Part shown: one piece after another, positions 48,538 to 57,083 of the stretch
Layout of the letters: each line of letters begins with the position of its first letter
Position numbering within the stretch: position 1 is the stretch's first letter
From: Candidatus Woesearchaeota archaeon
GTDB lineage: Archaea > Nanobdellota > Nanobdellia > Woesearchaeales > GCA-2686295
DNA length: 64,000 nucleotides
NCBI GenBank assembly: GCA_013202845.1
Contig: JABMPT010000005.1
Coordinates: 135,308 to 199,307, forward strand
Direction of reading: 5' to 3'
The notes under the pieces: model-generated
Database searches by the model: none
Seen by the model: only the letters and a program-made list of their open reading frames with translations
What the model was told of the DNA's origin: nothing
Program-made: the position numbers and the translations under genes

Positions 48538-48553
48538 TTTTCAATATTGAAAA
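48538..48553. promoter_or_regulatory. Perfect 16-bp palindrome in the origin core, candidate TrmB operator
   Basis: TTTTCAATATTGAAAA is its own reverse complement. A near copy overlaps the start site of trmB 1 (21197-21211). It is centred between the two ORBs, about 190 nt upstream of trmB 2. It may be a TrmB site or part of the unwinding element. Confidence 0.45.
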
Positions 48554-48603
48554 TAAATATATAATGATATATTAAAGAAAAACAATTTTTTTATTATAAA
48601 CAT

Positions 48604-48627
48604 ATTCTCCACAGGAAATAAAGGGGT
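48604..48627 (+). promoter_or_regulatory. Origin recognition box, ORB 2
   Basis: The site begins ATTCTCCACAGGAAATAAAG and ends GGGGT. It has the dyad core, the A-rich spacer and the G-string of archaeal ORBs. Confidence 0.8.
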
Positions 48628-48683
48628 AGGTCATATGTTCAGAATAATCTATTTTTAATAATATATTATGAGGACACAAAATC

Positions 48684-48691
48684 TTTATAAA
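48684..48691 (+). promoter_or_regulatory. TATA box for orc1
   Basis: TTTATAAA predicts a start near 48712, within 3 nt of the ATG at 48715, so orc1 mRNA is leaderless. The mini-ORB fills the space between TATA and start. Confidence 0.6.
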
Positions 48692-48694
48692 CCT

Positions 48695-48713
48695 ACGTTT
48701 CCTCTGGAAATTT
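48695..48713 (-). promoter_or_regulatory. Mini-ORB overlapping the orc1 start
   Basis: The minus strand reads AAATTTCCAGAGGAAACGT, the dyad core of an ORB with a weak G-string. It lies between the orc1 TATA box and the start codon, so Orc1 binding should block its own transcription. Confidence 0.65.
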
Positions 48714-48714
48714 T

Positions 48715-49944
48715 ATGCAGGAGAAAAAGTTAGGAAAATTTTTCAAGAATTATGTTGGAAAGAAATCTTTATTTGTAAATAAAAGTGTTCTTCAAGCATC
48801 TTATATGCCTAATGAGATAAATCACAGAGATGAACAAATAGAACAATTAGCTAGTATTTTGGCACCAACTTTAAGAGGGGATTTACCTTCTAATTTATTT
48901 GTTTACGGAAAAACAGGCACAGGAAAAACTTTAACTGTCAAATATGTTTCTGAACAATTAAATAAATCTGCTGAAGAAGAAAAGGTTTTAATGGAAGTAG
49001 TATATTTGAATTGTAAACTTAAAAAAATAGCAGATACAGAATACAGGCTTGTTGCTCAAATGGCAAGACATTTTGGAAAAGCCATACCTCCAACAGGATT
49101 ACCAACTGATGAAGTATACAATGTGTTCTATAAAGCATTAGATGAAGAAAAAAAATTTGTATTAATTATTTTGGACGAAATAGACCAATTAGTTAAGAAA
49201 ATAGGTGATGAACTAATATACAATTTAACTAGAATAAATTCCGAGTTAAAAAATTCAAATGTTTCGTTAATAGGTATAAGTAATGATTTAACTTTCGTCA
49301 ATAATTTAGACCCGCGTGTAAAATCTTCTTTAAGTGAAGAGGAAATCCTCTTTCCACCATATAATGCAATACAGATTCAAGATATCTTAAGGAAAAGATC
49401 TAAAATAGCCTTTCAGCCTAAAGTAATAAAAGAGGGTGTTATAGAGAAATGTGCTGCATATGCTGCTCGTGATCATGGCGATGCAAGAAGAGCTTTAGAA
49501 CTTTTAAGGGTGGCAGGAGAACTAGCTGAAAGAAAAAATAATAAAATAGTAAAAATTGAACATTTAGACTCTGCCGAAAATAAAATTGAAAAAGACAGAA
49601 TTCTAGAATTAGTCAGAAGTCAACCCAAACAATTCCAAATTACTTTGTATGCTATAATTTTAAAGAATTCTTTACAAAAAGAAAAGGTTTATACAGGAGA
49701 AATATATGATTATTATAAGAAAATTTGTAATGAAATAAGTTTAAGACCATTAACTCAGAGAAGGGTTTCAGATATTATTGCAGAGTTAGATATGTTAGGA
49801 GTCATCAACGGTAGAGTTCTTTCAAAAGGAAGATATGGTAGAACAAGAGAAATATCTCTTTCTGTTCCTAAGTTTATTGAACCAAAAATAATTGAGATTT
49901 TAGAGGAAAATCTTGAAATAGAAAGAAAAAATGAGTTATTCTGA
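48715..49944 (+). CDS. orc1: Origin-binding initiator Orc1/Cdc6
   Basis: It binds ORB sites and recruits MCM. The AAA+ domain has Walker A GKTGTGKT (65-72), Walker B VLIILDEIDQL near 146-156 and sensor 2 in RDHGDARRALELLRVAGELA. The C-terminal winged helix (about 300-405) is EKVYTGEIYDYYKKICNEISLRPLTQRRVSDIIAELDMLGVI. Length 409 is typical. It is the only Orc1 in the window, adjacent to the origin it should recognise. Its 3' end overlaps DP1 by 14 nt, coupling initiator and polymerase synthesis. Confidence 0.96.
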   Translation: MQEKKLGKFFKNYVGKKSLFVNKSVLQASYMPNEINHRDEQIEQLASILAPTLRGDLPSNLFVYGKTGTGKTLTVKYVSEQLNKSAEEEKVLMEVVYLNCKLKKIADTEYRLVAQMARHFGKAIPPTGLPTDEVYNVFYKALDEEKKFVLIILDEIDQLVKKIGDELIYNLTRINSELKNSNVSLIGISNDLTFVNNLDPRVKSSLSEEEILFPPYNAIQIQDILRKRSKIAFQPKVIKEGVIEKCAAYAARDHGDARRALELLRVAGELAERKNNKIVKIEHLDSAENKIEKDRILELVRSQPKQFQITLYAIILKNSLQKEKVYTGEIYDYYKKICNEISLRPLTQRRVSDIIAELDMLGVINGRVLSKGRYGRTREISLSVPKFIEPKIIEILEENLEIERKNELF

Positions 49945-51322
49945 AAAAGTAAATTCTTTGTTAGAGAAAGGGGTGTTGGTGGGTCCTGAATTTTTAGACA
50001 AAGAAAAAAAGAAATTTGTTTCTGAAAAAGAAACAGTAAATGTAGATGAAAAAAGTTCTGCAAAAGTTAAAGTCTTGTATAGTTATGATAAAAAGTCAAA
50101 AAAAAGGGTTGTAAATGATTTTGTTCAATTTTTTAATCATAGATTTAAATCTTTAGAAAGAATAATCAGACAAAGACCTGAAATGCAAGGTTTGATTTCT
50201 TTGAATAAACTCAGACTAAAGAGTGAGAAAGATAATGTATCTATTATAGGAATGATTAAAGAAAAGAATATAACTAAAAATAATAATGTGATACTGAAAG
50301 TTGAAGATTTATCAGGACAAATGACTGTTCTGATTCATAAAAATAATGTGGAGCTTCATGAAATAGCAAAGGATTTGGTTCTTGATGAGGTTATAGGTGT
50401 TGTTGGGGTATTGGGTAAAGATATTATTTTTGCTAATAATCTTGTTTTTCCAGAGATTTCATTAAATAAAGAGTTAAAAAAAGGACCGACTGAAACCTAT
50501 GCAGTTTTTATAAGTGATTTGCATTTTGGCTCAAAAGTATTTTTGAAAAAAGAGTTTGAAAAATTTATTTTTTGGCTAAATGGAGAAATAGGAACAGAAG
50601 AACAAAGAAACATGGCAAAAAAAACAAAATACATATTTTTAACAGGAGATTTAGTTGAAGGAGTTGGAATTTATCCAAGTCAAGAAGAAGATTTAGAAAT
50701 AAAAGATATTAAAGACCAATATAAAGAATTAGCCAAACATCTTTTAAAAATAAAAGGAGATAGAAAATTAATCATAACTCCTGGAAATCATGATGCTGGA
50801 AGAATAGCAGAACCACAACCACCTATGTACAATGATTTTGCTGAAGCTATTTGGAAAATACCAAATACAATAATTGTAAGTAATCCTGCACTTGTGAATA
50901 TAGATGCATCAAAAGATTTTTCAGGTTTAGATATATTACTATATCATGGTTTTTCTTTGATATATTATGCAAACAATGTTGTATCTTTAAGAAATGCTGG
51001 CGGTCAAAAAAGAGTTGACTTGATAATGAAATTTTTACTTCAAAGAAGGCATTTGGCACCAACTCATGAATCTAATTTATATATTCCTGATGCAGAAGAA
51101 GATCCTTTGGTTATAAGCACTGTTCCAGATGTTTTTGTAACAGGACACATCCATCGCGCAACAGCTTCTCAGTATAGAAATGTAACTATTTTAAACACTT
51201 CTTGTTGGGATAAAATAACAGAAGACCAAGAGAAAAGAGGGTTAGAACCTCAACCTGCCAGAGCTTTTGTGCTAAATATTCAAACAAGAAAAGTAAAACT
51301 CATAAATTTTTTAGGAGAATAA
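49931..51322 (+). CDS. polB: DNA polymerase D small subunit (DP1), proofreading exonuclease
   Basis: After a short N-terminal region and an OB domain (about 80-175), the Mre11-like phosphoesterase carries FISDLHFGS, LTGDLVEGVG, ITPGNHDAG, LLYHGFS and VTGHIHRA, with all metal-binding His/Asp residues in place, so proofreading should be active. At 463 residues it is shorter than most euryarchaeal DP1 (about 550-700), lacking most of the N-terminal linker. The DP2 gene begins 1 nt after its stop. Confidence 0.95.
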   Translation: MSYSEKVNSLLEKGVLVGPEFLDKEKKKFVSEKETVNVDEKSSAKVKVLYSYDKKSKKRVVNDFVQFFNHRFKSLERIIRQRPEMQGLISLNKLRLKSEKDNVSIIGMIKEKNITKNNNVILKVEDLSGQMTVLIHKNNVELHEIAKDLVLDEVIGVVGVLGKDIIFANNLVFPEISLNKELKKGPTETYAVFISDLHFGSKVFLKKEFEKFIFWLNGEIGTEEQRNMAKKTKYIFLTGDLVEGVGIYPSQEEDLEIKDIKDQYKELAKHLLKIKGDRKLIITPGNHDAGRIAEPQPPMYNDFAEAIWKIPNTIIVSNPALVNIDASKDFSGLDILLYHGFSLIYYANNVVSLRNAGGQKRVDLIMKFLLQRRHLAPTHESNLYIPDAEEDPLVISTVPDVFVTGHIHRATASQYRNVTILNTSCWDKITEDQEKRGLEPQPARAFVLNIQTRKVKLINFLGE

Positions 51323-51323
51323 A

Positions 51324-54300
51324 ATGGCGTATTCAAAAGAAATGGGAGATTATTTTCAAGAACTAAAAAAAGATTGTCTAAAAGCTTATGAAACAGCCAA
51401 AGAAGCTAGAAAAAAAGGTTTTGATCCTTCAACAGATGTAGAAATCACTCTTACAGAAACAATGGCTGAAAGAGTTATAGCTTTGATGGGGGTTGTTGCT
51501 CCACAAATAAAAAACACAAGCGCTAAAAAAAGAATAGAGGAGCTAGAAAAAGAATATGGGTTTCTTGATATAAGAGTTGCTTTGAAAATAGCAGAAGAAG
51601 TTGCAAAAGAAAAGTTTTGTAAATTTAAAGATCAAAAAGAAGCAATAGAAATAGGTTTAAGAACAGGTTTTACATATGTTACTTTAGGAGTTGTTAGTAG
51701 TCCAATAGAAGGATTTACTCATTTAGATTTTAAAGATAGAAATGATGGAAAAGGAAAATATTTTTGTTTGTATTATTCAGGACCTATAAGAAATGCTGGT
51801 GGAACGGCAGCAGCATTGTCAGTAGTAATAGCTGATTATTTAAGAAAAAAGTTTGGTTTTGAAGAATATGATCCAACTGAAAAAGAAATTAAAAGATGTT
51901 ATGCAGAGTTAGAAGACTATCACGAATTTATTACTAATTTACAGTATTTTCCTTCTAAAGAAGAAGCAGATTTTTTGATGCAACATCTTCCTGTTGAAAT
52001 TTCAGGAGATCCTTCTGAAAAATATGAAGTTTCAAATATTAATTATAAAGATCTTCCAAGAGTAAACACAAACATTTTGAGAAGTGGATATTGTTTAATT
52101 CATAGTAGTTGCATACCTCTTAAAGCCCCAAAACTTTGGGCGAAAATTAGTAAACACATAAAAGATTTTGATCTCGAGCATTGGAGTTTTTTGGAAGAAT
52201 TTCTTAAAATACAAAAAAAGTCAAAAGCAGAAGGTAAAGGGGAAGAGAAATCAAAGATAACACCTGATTATACTTATATTAAAGATCTTGTTGCAGGAAG
52301 ACCTGTTTTAGCACACCCTATGAGACCAGGAGGTTTTAGATTAAGATATGGTAGATCGAGAGTTTCAGGTTATTCAGGACAATCTATTCATCCTGCAACA
52401 ATGCATACATTGAATGGTTATTTGGCGACGGCAACACAACTTAAAGTTGAGAGACCTGGAAAAGCATCCGCTTATACTGTTTGTGATAGTTTAGACGGAC
52501 CTATTGTTAAATTAAAGAGCGGGGAAGTAGTTTTTCTTGAAACAGAAGAATTAGCAATCAAATACAAAAAAGAGGTTGAAGAAATTCTTTTCTTAGGAGA
52601 TATGCTAATTAGTTATGGGGACTTCTTTGATAGAGCGCACCCATTGGTTCCTGCAGGATATTGTCAAGAATTTTGGATTCTAGAATTTGAGAAAACAGTT
52701 ATTGAAATATTTGGAACTTTTGATTTTGAAAAAATAAAAGAGTTAATTGACATATCAAAAAAAGATTTAGAAAAATTATTTTATAGACCGATAAAATCAA
52801 AAATTTCAATAAAGGCTGCAGCAGAAATATCAAAGGCGTTCGGAGTGCCTCTACATCCGAGACACATGTTTTATTGGAATAACATTTCTTTAGAACAATT
52901 CAAAGAACTTCTTTCTTGGCTCAAAACATTTGAAATAAGAGATGAAAAAATAGTTCTGAAAAATTCTGAAGAGAAAGACTTATTGGCTTCAATAGGCGTG
53001 CCTCACAAATTAGTAAATAATGAATTTATTGTTTTAAACAAAGAAAATAGTTTTGCACTTTTAATACAATTAGGAATAACTAAACCAAACGAAATTAAAA
53101 ATATTCTTGCTAGATTGGATGATAAAAAATTCTCTAAACCGCTTTCTTTGATAAGAAAAGTTTCTTTTGTGAAAATAAGGGATAAAGGCGGAACATTCAT
53201 AGGTGCGAGAATGGGCAGGCCTGAGAAAGCTAAAATGAGGAAAATGGTGGGTTCTCCTCACGGATTATTTCCTGTCGGAAGTGAAGGTGGAAAGTTCAGA
53301 TCATTTCAATCAGCTTTAAAAACAGGAACTGTTAAAGCAGATTTTGCTATTTTTTATTGTCCAAATTGCAAAAAAGAGGCTGTTTTTACAATTTGTGATG
53401 AATGTGGTAAGAAAACAGAAAAAATGTTATATTGTCATTCTTGTGGACTTACAAAAGGATGTGATCATGATCCAAAACCATTTGTAACAAAAGAAGTTAA
53501 TATAAAAAAAATATTTGATAATCTTTTGAAACATTTAAAGACACAAATTTTTCCCGATTTGATAAAAGGTGTAAGAGGAACATTTAATCCTGAACACATC
53601 CCAGAACATCTTACAAAAGCGATTCTAAGAGCTAAACATTCTGTAAATGTCAATAAAGACGGAACCACAAGGTATGATGCTTCAGAAGTGGCTATAACTC
53701 ATTTCAAACCAAAAGAAATTTTTGTATCTGTCAAAAAATTAAAGGAATTTGGTTATACAAAAGACATTTATGGTTTGCCTTTGGAAAAAAGTAGTCAAAC
53801 TATAGAATTAAAATGTCAAGATATCATTGTTCCTGCTTGTCCTGTTTCTCCAAATGAACCTGCCGACGAAATATTATTTAGAACTTCAAAGTTCATAGAT
53901 GAATTATTAGATAATCTCTATAATTTGAAACCGTTCTATAATCTTAAGAAGAAAGAAGATTTAGTGGGTCATTACATTGTTGGGTTGGCACCACACACCT
54001 CTGCAGGGATTCTTGGGAGAATAATTGGTTTTTCAAAAACCCAAGGATTTTTTGCTCATCCATTGTTTCATGCGGCAATGAGAAGAGATGTTGATGGAGA
54101 TGAATCATGTATGTTTTTGTTAATGGATGCTTTTTTGAATTTTTCACAAAAATATCTGCCTTCATCAAGAGGAAGCACTATGGATGCTCCTTTAGTTCTT
54201 ACTTATTTCTTAAATCCTGCAGAAGTGGACGATATGGTTTTTCACGTAGATGTCGATTGGAAATATCCTTTAAAATTCTATATGGCTGCTTTGGAATATA

Positions 54301-54839
54301 AGATGCCTTGGGAAGTTGATATAAGTCAAGTAGGAGATTATTTGAATACTCCTGCGCAATATGAAGGTTATGGATTTACACATACAACTTCAAATATAAA
54401 TGATGGGGTGCTTTGTTCTGCTTATAAAACACTGCCAAGTATGAAAGATAAATTAAAAGGACAAATGGATTTGGCTGAAAAAATAAAGGCAACAGACGCG
54501 ACAGATGTTGCTCGTTTGGTTATAGAAAAACATTTTTTAAAAGATACAAAAGGAAATCTGAGAAAATTCTCTTCTCAAAAATTCAGGTGTGTGAAATGTA
54601 ATGCAAAATATAGAAGACCCCCTTTAATAGGAAAATGTCTCGAATGTGATGGAAAAATAATGTTTACTGTTTCAGAAGGTTCTGTTGTGAAATATTTAGA
54701 ACCAAGCATAAGTCTTGCTATGAAGTATAATGTTTCTGCATATCTGAAACAATCCCTGGAATTAACCAAAAGAAGAGTTGAGGATGTCTTTGGAAGAGAT
54801 AGTGAAAAACAAGAAGCTTTAGGTAAGTGGTTTGATTAA
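51324..54839 (+). CDS. polC: DNA polymerase D large subunit (DP2)
   Basis: DP2 is the replicative polymerase catalytic subunit with a double-psi beta-barrel core. Diagnostic segments: YYSGPIRNAGGTAAALSVVIADYLR, RPVLAHPMRPGGFRLRYGRSR, GARMGRPEKAKMRKMVGSPHGLFPVG, and the catalytic RRDVDGDESCMFLLMDAFLNFSQKYLP...MDAPLVL. Zinc sites are CPNC/CDEC/CHSC (about 680-715) and CVKC/CLEC near residue 1095-1120. Length 1171 without an intein. It overlaps the convergent DUF424 gene by 4 nt. Confidence 0.97.
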   Translation: MAYSKEMGDYFQELKKDCLKAYETAKEARKKGFDPSTDVEITLTETMAERVIALMGVVAPQIKNTSAKKRIEELEKEYGFLDIRVALKIAEEVAKEKFCKFKDQKEAIEIGLRTGFTYVTLGVVSSPIEGFTHLDFKDRNDGKGKYFCLYYSGPIRNAGGTAAALSVVIADYLRKKFGFEEYDPTEKEIKRCYAELEDYHEFITNLQYFPSKEEADFLMQHLPVEISGDPSEKYEVSNINYKDLPRVNTNILRSGYCLIHSSCIPLKAPKLWAKISKHIKDFDLEHWSFLEEFLKIQKKSKAEGKGEEKSKITPDYTYIKDLVAGRPVLAHPMRPGGFRLRYGRSRVSGYSGQSIHPATMHTLNGYLATATQLKVERPGKASAYTVCDSLDGPIVKLKSGEVVFLETEELAIKYKKEVEEILFLGDMLISYGDFFDRAHPLVPAGYCQEFWILEFEKTVIEIFGTFDFEKIKELIDISKKDLEKLFYRPIKSKISIKAAAEISKAFGVPLHPRHMFYWNNISLEQFKELLSWLKTFEIRDEKIVLKNSEEKDLLASIGVPHKLVNNEFIVLNKENSFALLIQLGITKPNEIKNILARLDDKKFSKPLSLIRKVSFVKIRDKGGTFIGARMGRPEKAKMRKMVGSPHGLFPVGSEGGKFRSFQSALKTGTVKADFAIFYCPNCKKEAVFTICDECGKKTEKMLYCHSCGLTKGCDHDPKPFVTKEVNIKKIFDNLLKHLKTQIFPDLIKGVRGTFNPEHIPEHLTKAILRAKHSVNVNKDGTTRYDASEVAITHFKPKEIFVSVKKLKEFGYTKDIYGLPLEKSSQTIELKCQDIIVPACPVSPNEPADEILFRTSKFIDELLDNLYNLKPFYNLKKKEDLVGHYIVGLAPHTSAGILGRIIGFSKTQGFFAHPLFHAAMRRDVDGDESCMFLLMDAFLNFSQKYLPSSRGSTMDAPLVLTYFLNPAEVDDMVFHVDVDWKYPLKFYMAALEYKMPWEVDISQVGDYLNTPAQYEGYGFTHTTSNINDGVLCSAYKTLPSMKDKLKGQMDLAEKIKATDATDVARLVIEKHFLKDTKGNLRKFSSQKFRCVKCNAKYRRPPLIGKCLECDGKIMFTVSEGSVVKYLEPSISLAMKYNVSAYLKQSLELTKRRVEDVFGRDSEKQEALGKWFD

Positions 54840-55135
54840 TCTTTTATAATTATTATTTGAGCATATGGGATTTTATTTATTTTTAAAAAAGAATCCACAA
54901 TTTTTTGTTTCTTAAGAAAGTTAACAATGTTTTTTCCGACGACGTTTAAGTGATTAGCATTTTTTATCATTTCAAGAACTTCTTTTTCAGTCTTTTTTTC
55001 GCCTTTGTAGAAATTAGAAGTCAGATCCAATACTTTCTTATCTTCTATTATTTTTTTCCCGAGAAGTTCTTTATCAATTATTGCAAGCATGACATTTGTT
55101 TTTTCTATATTGTGTTTTTTTACTATGAAAGACAT
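54836..55135 (-). CDS. DUF424 family protein
   Basis: The 99 residues match the archaeal DUF424 pattern: an N-terminal strand (SFIVKKHNIEKTNVMLAIIDKELLGKKI), a central EKEVLEMIKNANHLNVVGKNIVNFLKK and the closing PYAQIIII. Function is unknown. It lies 2 nt after the aIF2-beta gene, an arrangement that hints at a translation-related role; the link is by neighbourhood only. Confidence 0.82.
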   Translation of the reverse strand: MSFIVKKHNIEKTNVMLAIIDKELLGKKIIEDKKVLDLTSNFYKGEKKTEKEVLEMIKNANHLNVVGKNIVNFLKKQKIVDSFLKINKIPYAQIIIIKD

Positions 55136-55137
55136 TT

Positions 55138-55545
55138 TCAGATTTTAGCGTAGAATGATTGCTTTGCTCCACAAGCTTGACATTTTAAGAAGTAAACGCT
55201 TGTTTCTTTTGTAAGTTTCGTATCTGGTTTTCCGCACTCTTTGCACAAAACAAAGGTTTCTGCATATTGACTTATTTTTTCATTTATTTTTGAAGCAGAG
55301 AGTTTTGTTCCGAAAATAACGGCTTTTTTTCTCATATCACCAGGTGTTGCTAATTCTTTTAAGATGTATTTTAAAAGATGTTCTGTTTTTCTTCCTAAAG
55401 CTTTTGCTATCTCATCAAAATTACTAACTATTGTTTTATTACCTTCTACATGTCCTCTGACTTTTGGAATATTGAATCTTTCAATTTCAGACACTGCTTC
55501 AGGTAATTCTTTCTTTCCTTTGTCAAGCATTTGTTCATAATTCAT
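55138..55545 (-). CDS. Translation initiation factor aIF2 beta subunit
   Basis: aIF2-beta stabilises the ternary complex that delivers initiator Met-tRNA. The core has IPKVRGHVEGNKTIVSNFDEIAKALGRKTEHLLKYILKEL and the C-terminal zinc ribbon VLCKECGKPDT...FLKCQACGAKQ. Length 135 is normal. TATA-like TTATTTAAAG (minus CTTTAAATAA) at 55567-55576 is about 26 nt before the ATG, so the transcript is leaderless; it is divergent from the SpoIIM-like gene. Confidence 0.96.
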   Translation of the reverse strand: MNYEQMLDKGKKELPEAVSEIERFNIPKVRGHVEGNKTIVSNFDEIAKALGRKTEHLLKYILKELATPGDMRKKAVIFGTKLSASKINEKISQYAETFVLCKECGKPDTKLTKETSVYFLKCQACGAKQSFYAKI

Positions 55546-55593
55546 GTTTTGCAGAAAGGGTGTCTGTTATTTAAAGGTTTTCTATTTAGAAAA

Positions 55594-55610
55594 CTTTTTA
55601 AAGACGAGAA
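55594..55610 (+). promoter_or_regulatory. TATA box plus GACGAGAA motif for the SpoIIM-like gene
   Basis: CTTTTTAAAG at 55594-55603 runs directly into GACGAGAA at 55603-55610. The TATA centre is about 27 nt before ATG 55625. Confidence 0.45.
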
Positions 55611-55624
55611 ACAGAAATCATTTC

Positions 55625-56476
55625 ATGGTTTTAGAGTCATTAATAAGTCCCTTCAAAGCAGAGAATCGTCCCGGAAGATTAGTATTATTAGGTTTTGTAT
55701 ATTCTTCTGTCGCGATATTCTTGAGTTTATGGATTTTTAAGTCTTATTCTAGTTTGATCATGGTTTTTCTAACGGTGATGGCTTGTATTCCTCTGCTTTA
55801 TAATACTATAAAGATGGAAGAAGAAAAGGATTTACAAGACATGGGTGAACGTTGGTTGCTGAAAGAACATGCAAAAGCTTTGATGGCTTTTATGGCTTTA
55901 TTTTTTGGAATAGCTCTTTCCTGTGTTCTGTGGTATGTTGTGCTCCCATCAGAAACAGTTTCAGTTCTTTTTGAAACACAAACAGTGACAATCCAAAACA
56001 TCAACCCCCACATTACAGGTCAGATATCCGGGAACACGAGTTCTTTTGTCAGAATATTTTTGAACAACATCAAGGTTTTGATCTTCTGCGTTTTGTTTTC
56101 ATTTTTATATGGCTCAGGAGCCATCTTCATACTAACTTGGAATGCTTCTGTGATAGGAGCCGCGATTGGAAACTTTATAAGATCTAATTTGGCTTATTAC
56201 TCTTCTCTTGTTGGTTTTGAAAAGACAGCACAATATTTTCAAATAATATCTATAGGTCTTTTGAAATATATAATTCATGGCATACCAGAGATTTTGGCTT
56301 ATTTTGTTGCAGGTTTAGCAGGTGGAATAATATCTGTTGCAATCATAAGACATGATTTTGGAACTAGAAAATTTGAGCACATATTATTGGACTCTGCAGA
56401 TTTAATTCTATTAAGTATCTTTCTTCTTTTCATAGCAGGATTATTAGAAGTGTGGGTTACACCGATATTATTTTAG
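55625..56476 (+). CDS. SpoIIM/DUF95-type polytopic membrane protein
   Basis: About six spans are visible in 283 residues. The region ILFCVLFSFLYGSGAIFILTWNASVIGAAIG and the late HGIPEILAYFVAGLAGGIISVA match the stage II sporulation protein M family, widespread in archaea, where its role is unknown. I use the ATG at 55625, which fits the promoter; the open frame can extend to 55544, but that would overlap the divergent aIF2-beta start. The 3' end overlaps the RPA-like gene by 4 nt. Confidence 0.85.
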   Translation: MVLESLISPFKAENRPGRLVLLGFVYSSVAIFLSLWIFKSYSSLIMVFLTVMACIPLLYNTIKMEEEKDLQDMGERWLLKEHAKALMAFMALFFGIALSCVLWYVVLPSETVSVLFETQTVTIQNINPHITGQISGNTSSFVRIFLNNIKVLIFCVLFSFLYGSGAIFILTWNASVIGAAIGNFIRSNLAYYSSLVGFEKTAQYFQIISIGLLKYIIHGIPEILAYFVAGLAGGIISVAIIRHDFGTRKFEHILLDSADLILLSIFLLFIAGLLEVWVTPILF

Positions 56477-57075
56477 ATTATTTTTACTATTCCTGGTTTT
56501 ATTTCGAATATCTCTCCCTGCTCTATTAATTGATTCATTGTCTTATTTGCGCCTATCGGATCGAATTCTTTTATGGCTTCTTCAATTTTGACTCCAAAAC
56601 CATTATCCAGTTCAGAAATCTTTTTTATCAAATCATCTGCTATAGTAACAATTTCTTTTTTTTCAGAAACTATTTCTTCCTTATTTGTTGGTTGTGTGTC
56701 AATTTTTTTTAATTCTAGAGAACGGAGTTCAACCCATCTTTTGTTGTCAATAGTTTTTACTATTTCAGTCACAATGTATTTTTCTTCGTTAAACACTCTT
56801 GGTTTTCCAATAATGAGAACTATTTCGCCAACCTTGTTTTTTGTAAATGGTTTTTCCTTTTCAAAAGTTCTGAGTTGAATCTTCCCAGTTCCATCGTCGA
56901 CAGTTATTGATTCTTCATCAGCAGAAATTACAACACCTAAAATATTTGCTCTAGAAATCTTTCCTAAAGAAGTTTCAAAATAATTTGGTTCCCAACCCTC
57001 TCTTTTTACATATCTTCCTTCAAGTATATCTTTTATTCTACATTTCTTGGCTGTTTGCCTTCTGATGGTTGCCAT
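56473..57075 (-). CDS. RPA-like single-strand DNA-binding protein (Rpa32-type)
   Basis: An N-terminal segment with RRQTAKKCRIKDILEGRYVK precedes one OB fold (about 40-115: ANILGVVISADEESITVDDGTGKIQLRTFE, VLIIGKPRVFNEEKYIVTEIV). After a linker a C-terminal winged-helix-like region follows (GVKIEEAIKEFDPIGANKTMNQLIEQGEIFEIKPGIVKI). This is the layout of the small RPA subunit. It follows mcm after 8 nt in the tbp-mcm-rpa operon, consistent with a replication-fork role. Confidence 0.85.
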   Translation of the reverse strand: MATIRRQTAKKCRIKDILEGRYVKREGWEPNYFETSLGKISRANILGVVISADEESITVDDGTGKIQLRTFEKEKPFTKNKVGEIVLIIGKPRVFNEEKYIVTEIVKTIDNKRWVELRSLELKKIDTQPTNKEEIVSEKKEIVTIADDLIKKISELDNGFGVKIEEAIKEFDPIGANKTMNQLIEQGEIFEIKPGIVKII

Positions 57076-57083
57076 TTTCAGAA

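Larger units (their letters stand above)
48359..48714. other. Replication origin (oriC) region
   Basis: This 356-nt intergenic region next to orc1 has the expected parts of an archaeal origin: ORB 1 on minus at 48457-48478, ORB 2 on plus at 48604-48627, about 125 nt of almost pure A+T between them as unwinding element, and a mini-ORB at 48695-48713 at the orc1 start. The GGGG ends of the two ORBs point away from the AT-rich core. The genes for Orc1 and both PolD subunits follow directly. Confidence 0.85.

Noticed and set aside
55544-55624. Longer N-terminus for the SpoIIM-like protein
   Set aside because: It would overlap the divergent aIF2-beta start and cover both promoters; ATG 55625 fits the TATA box.
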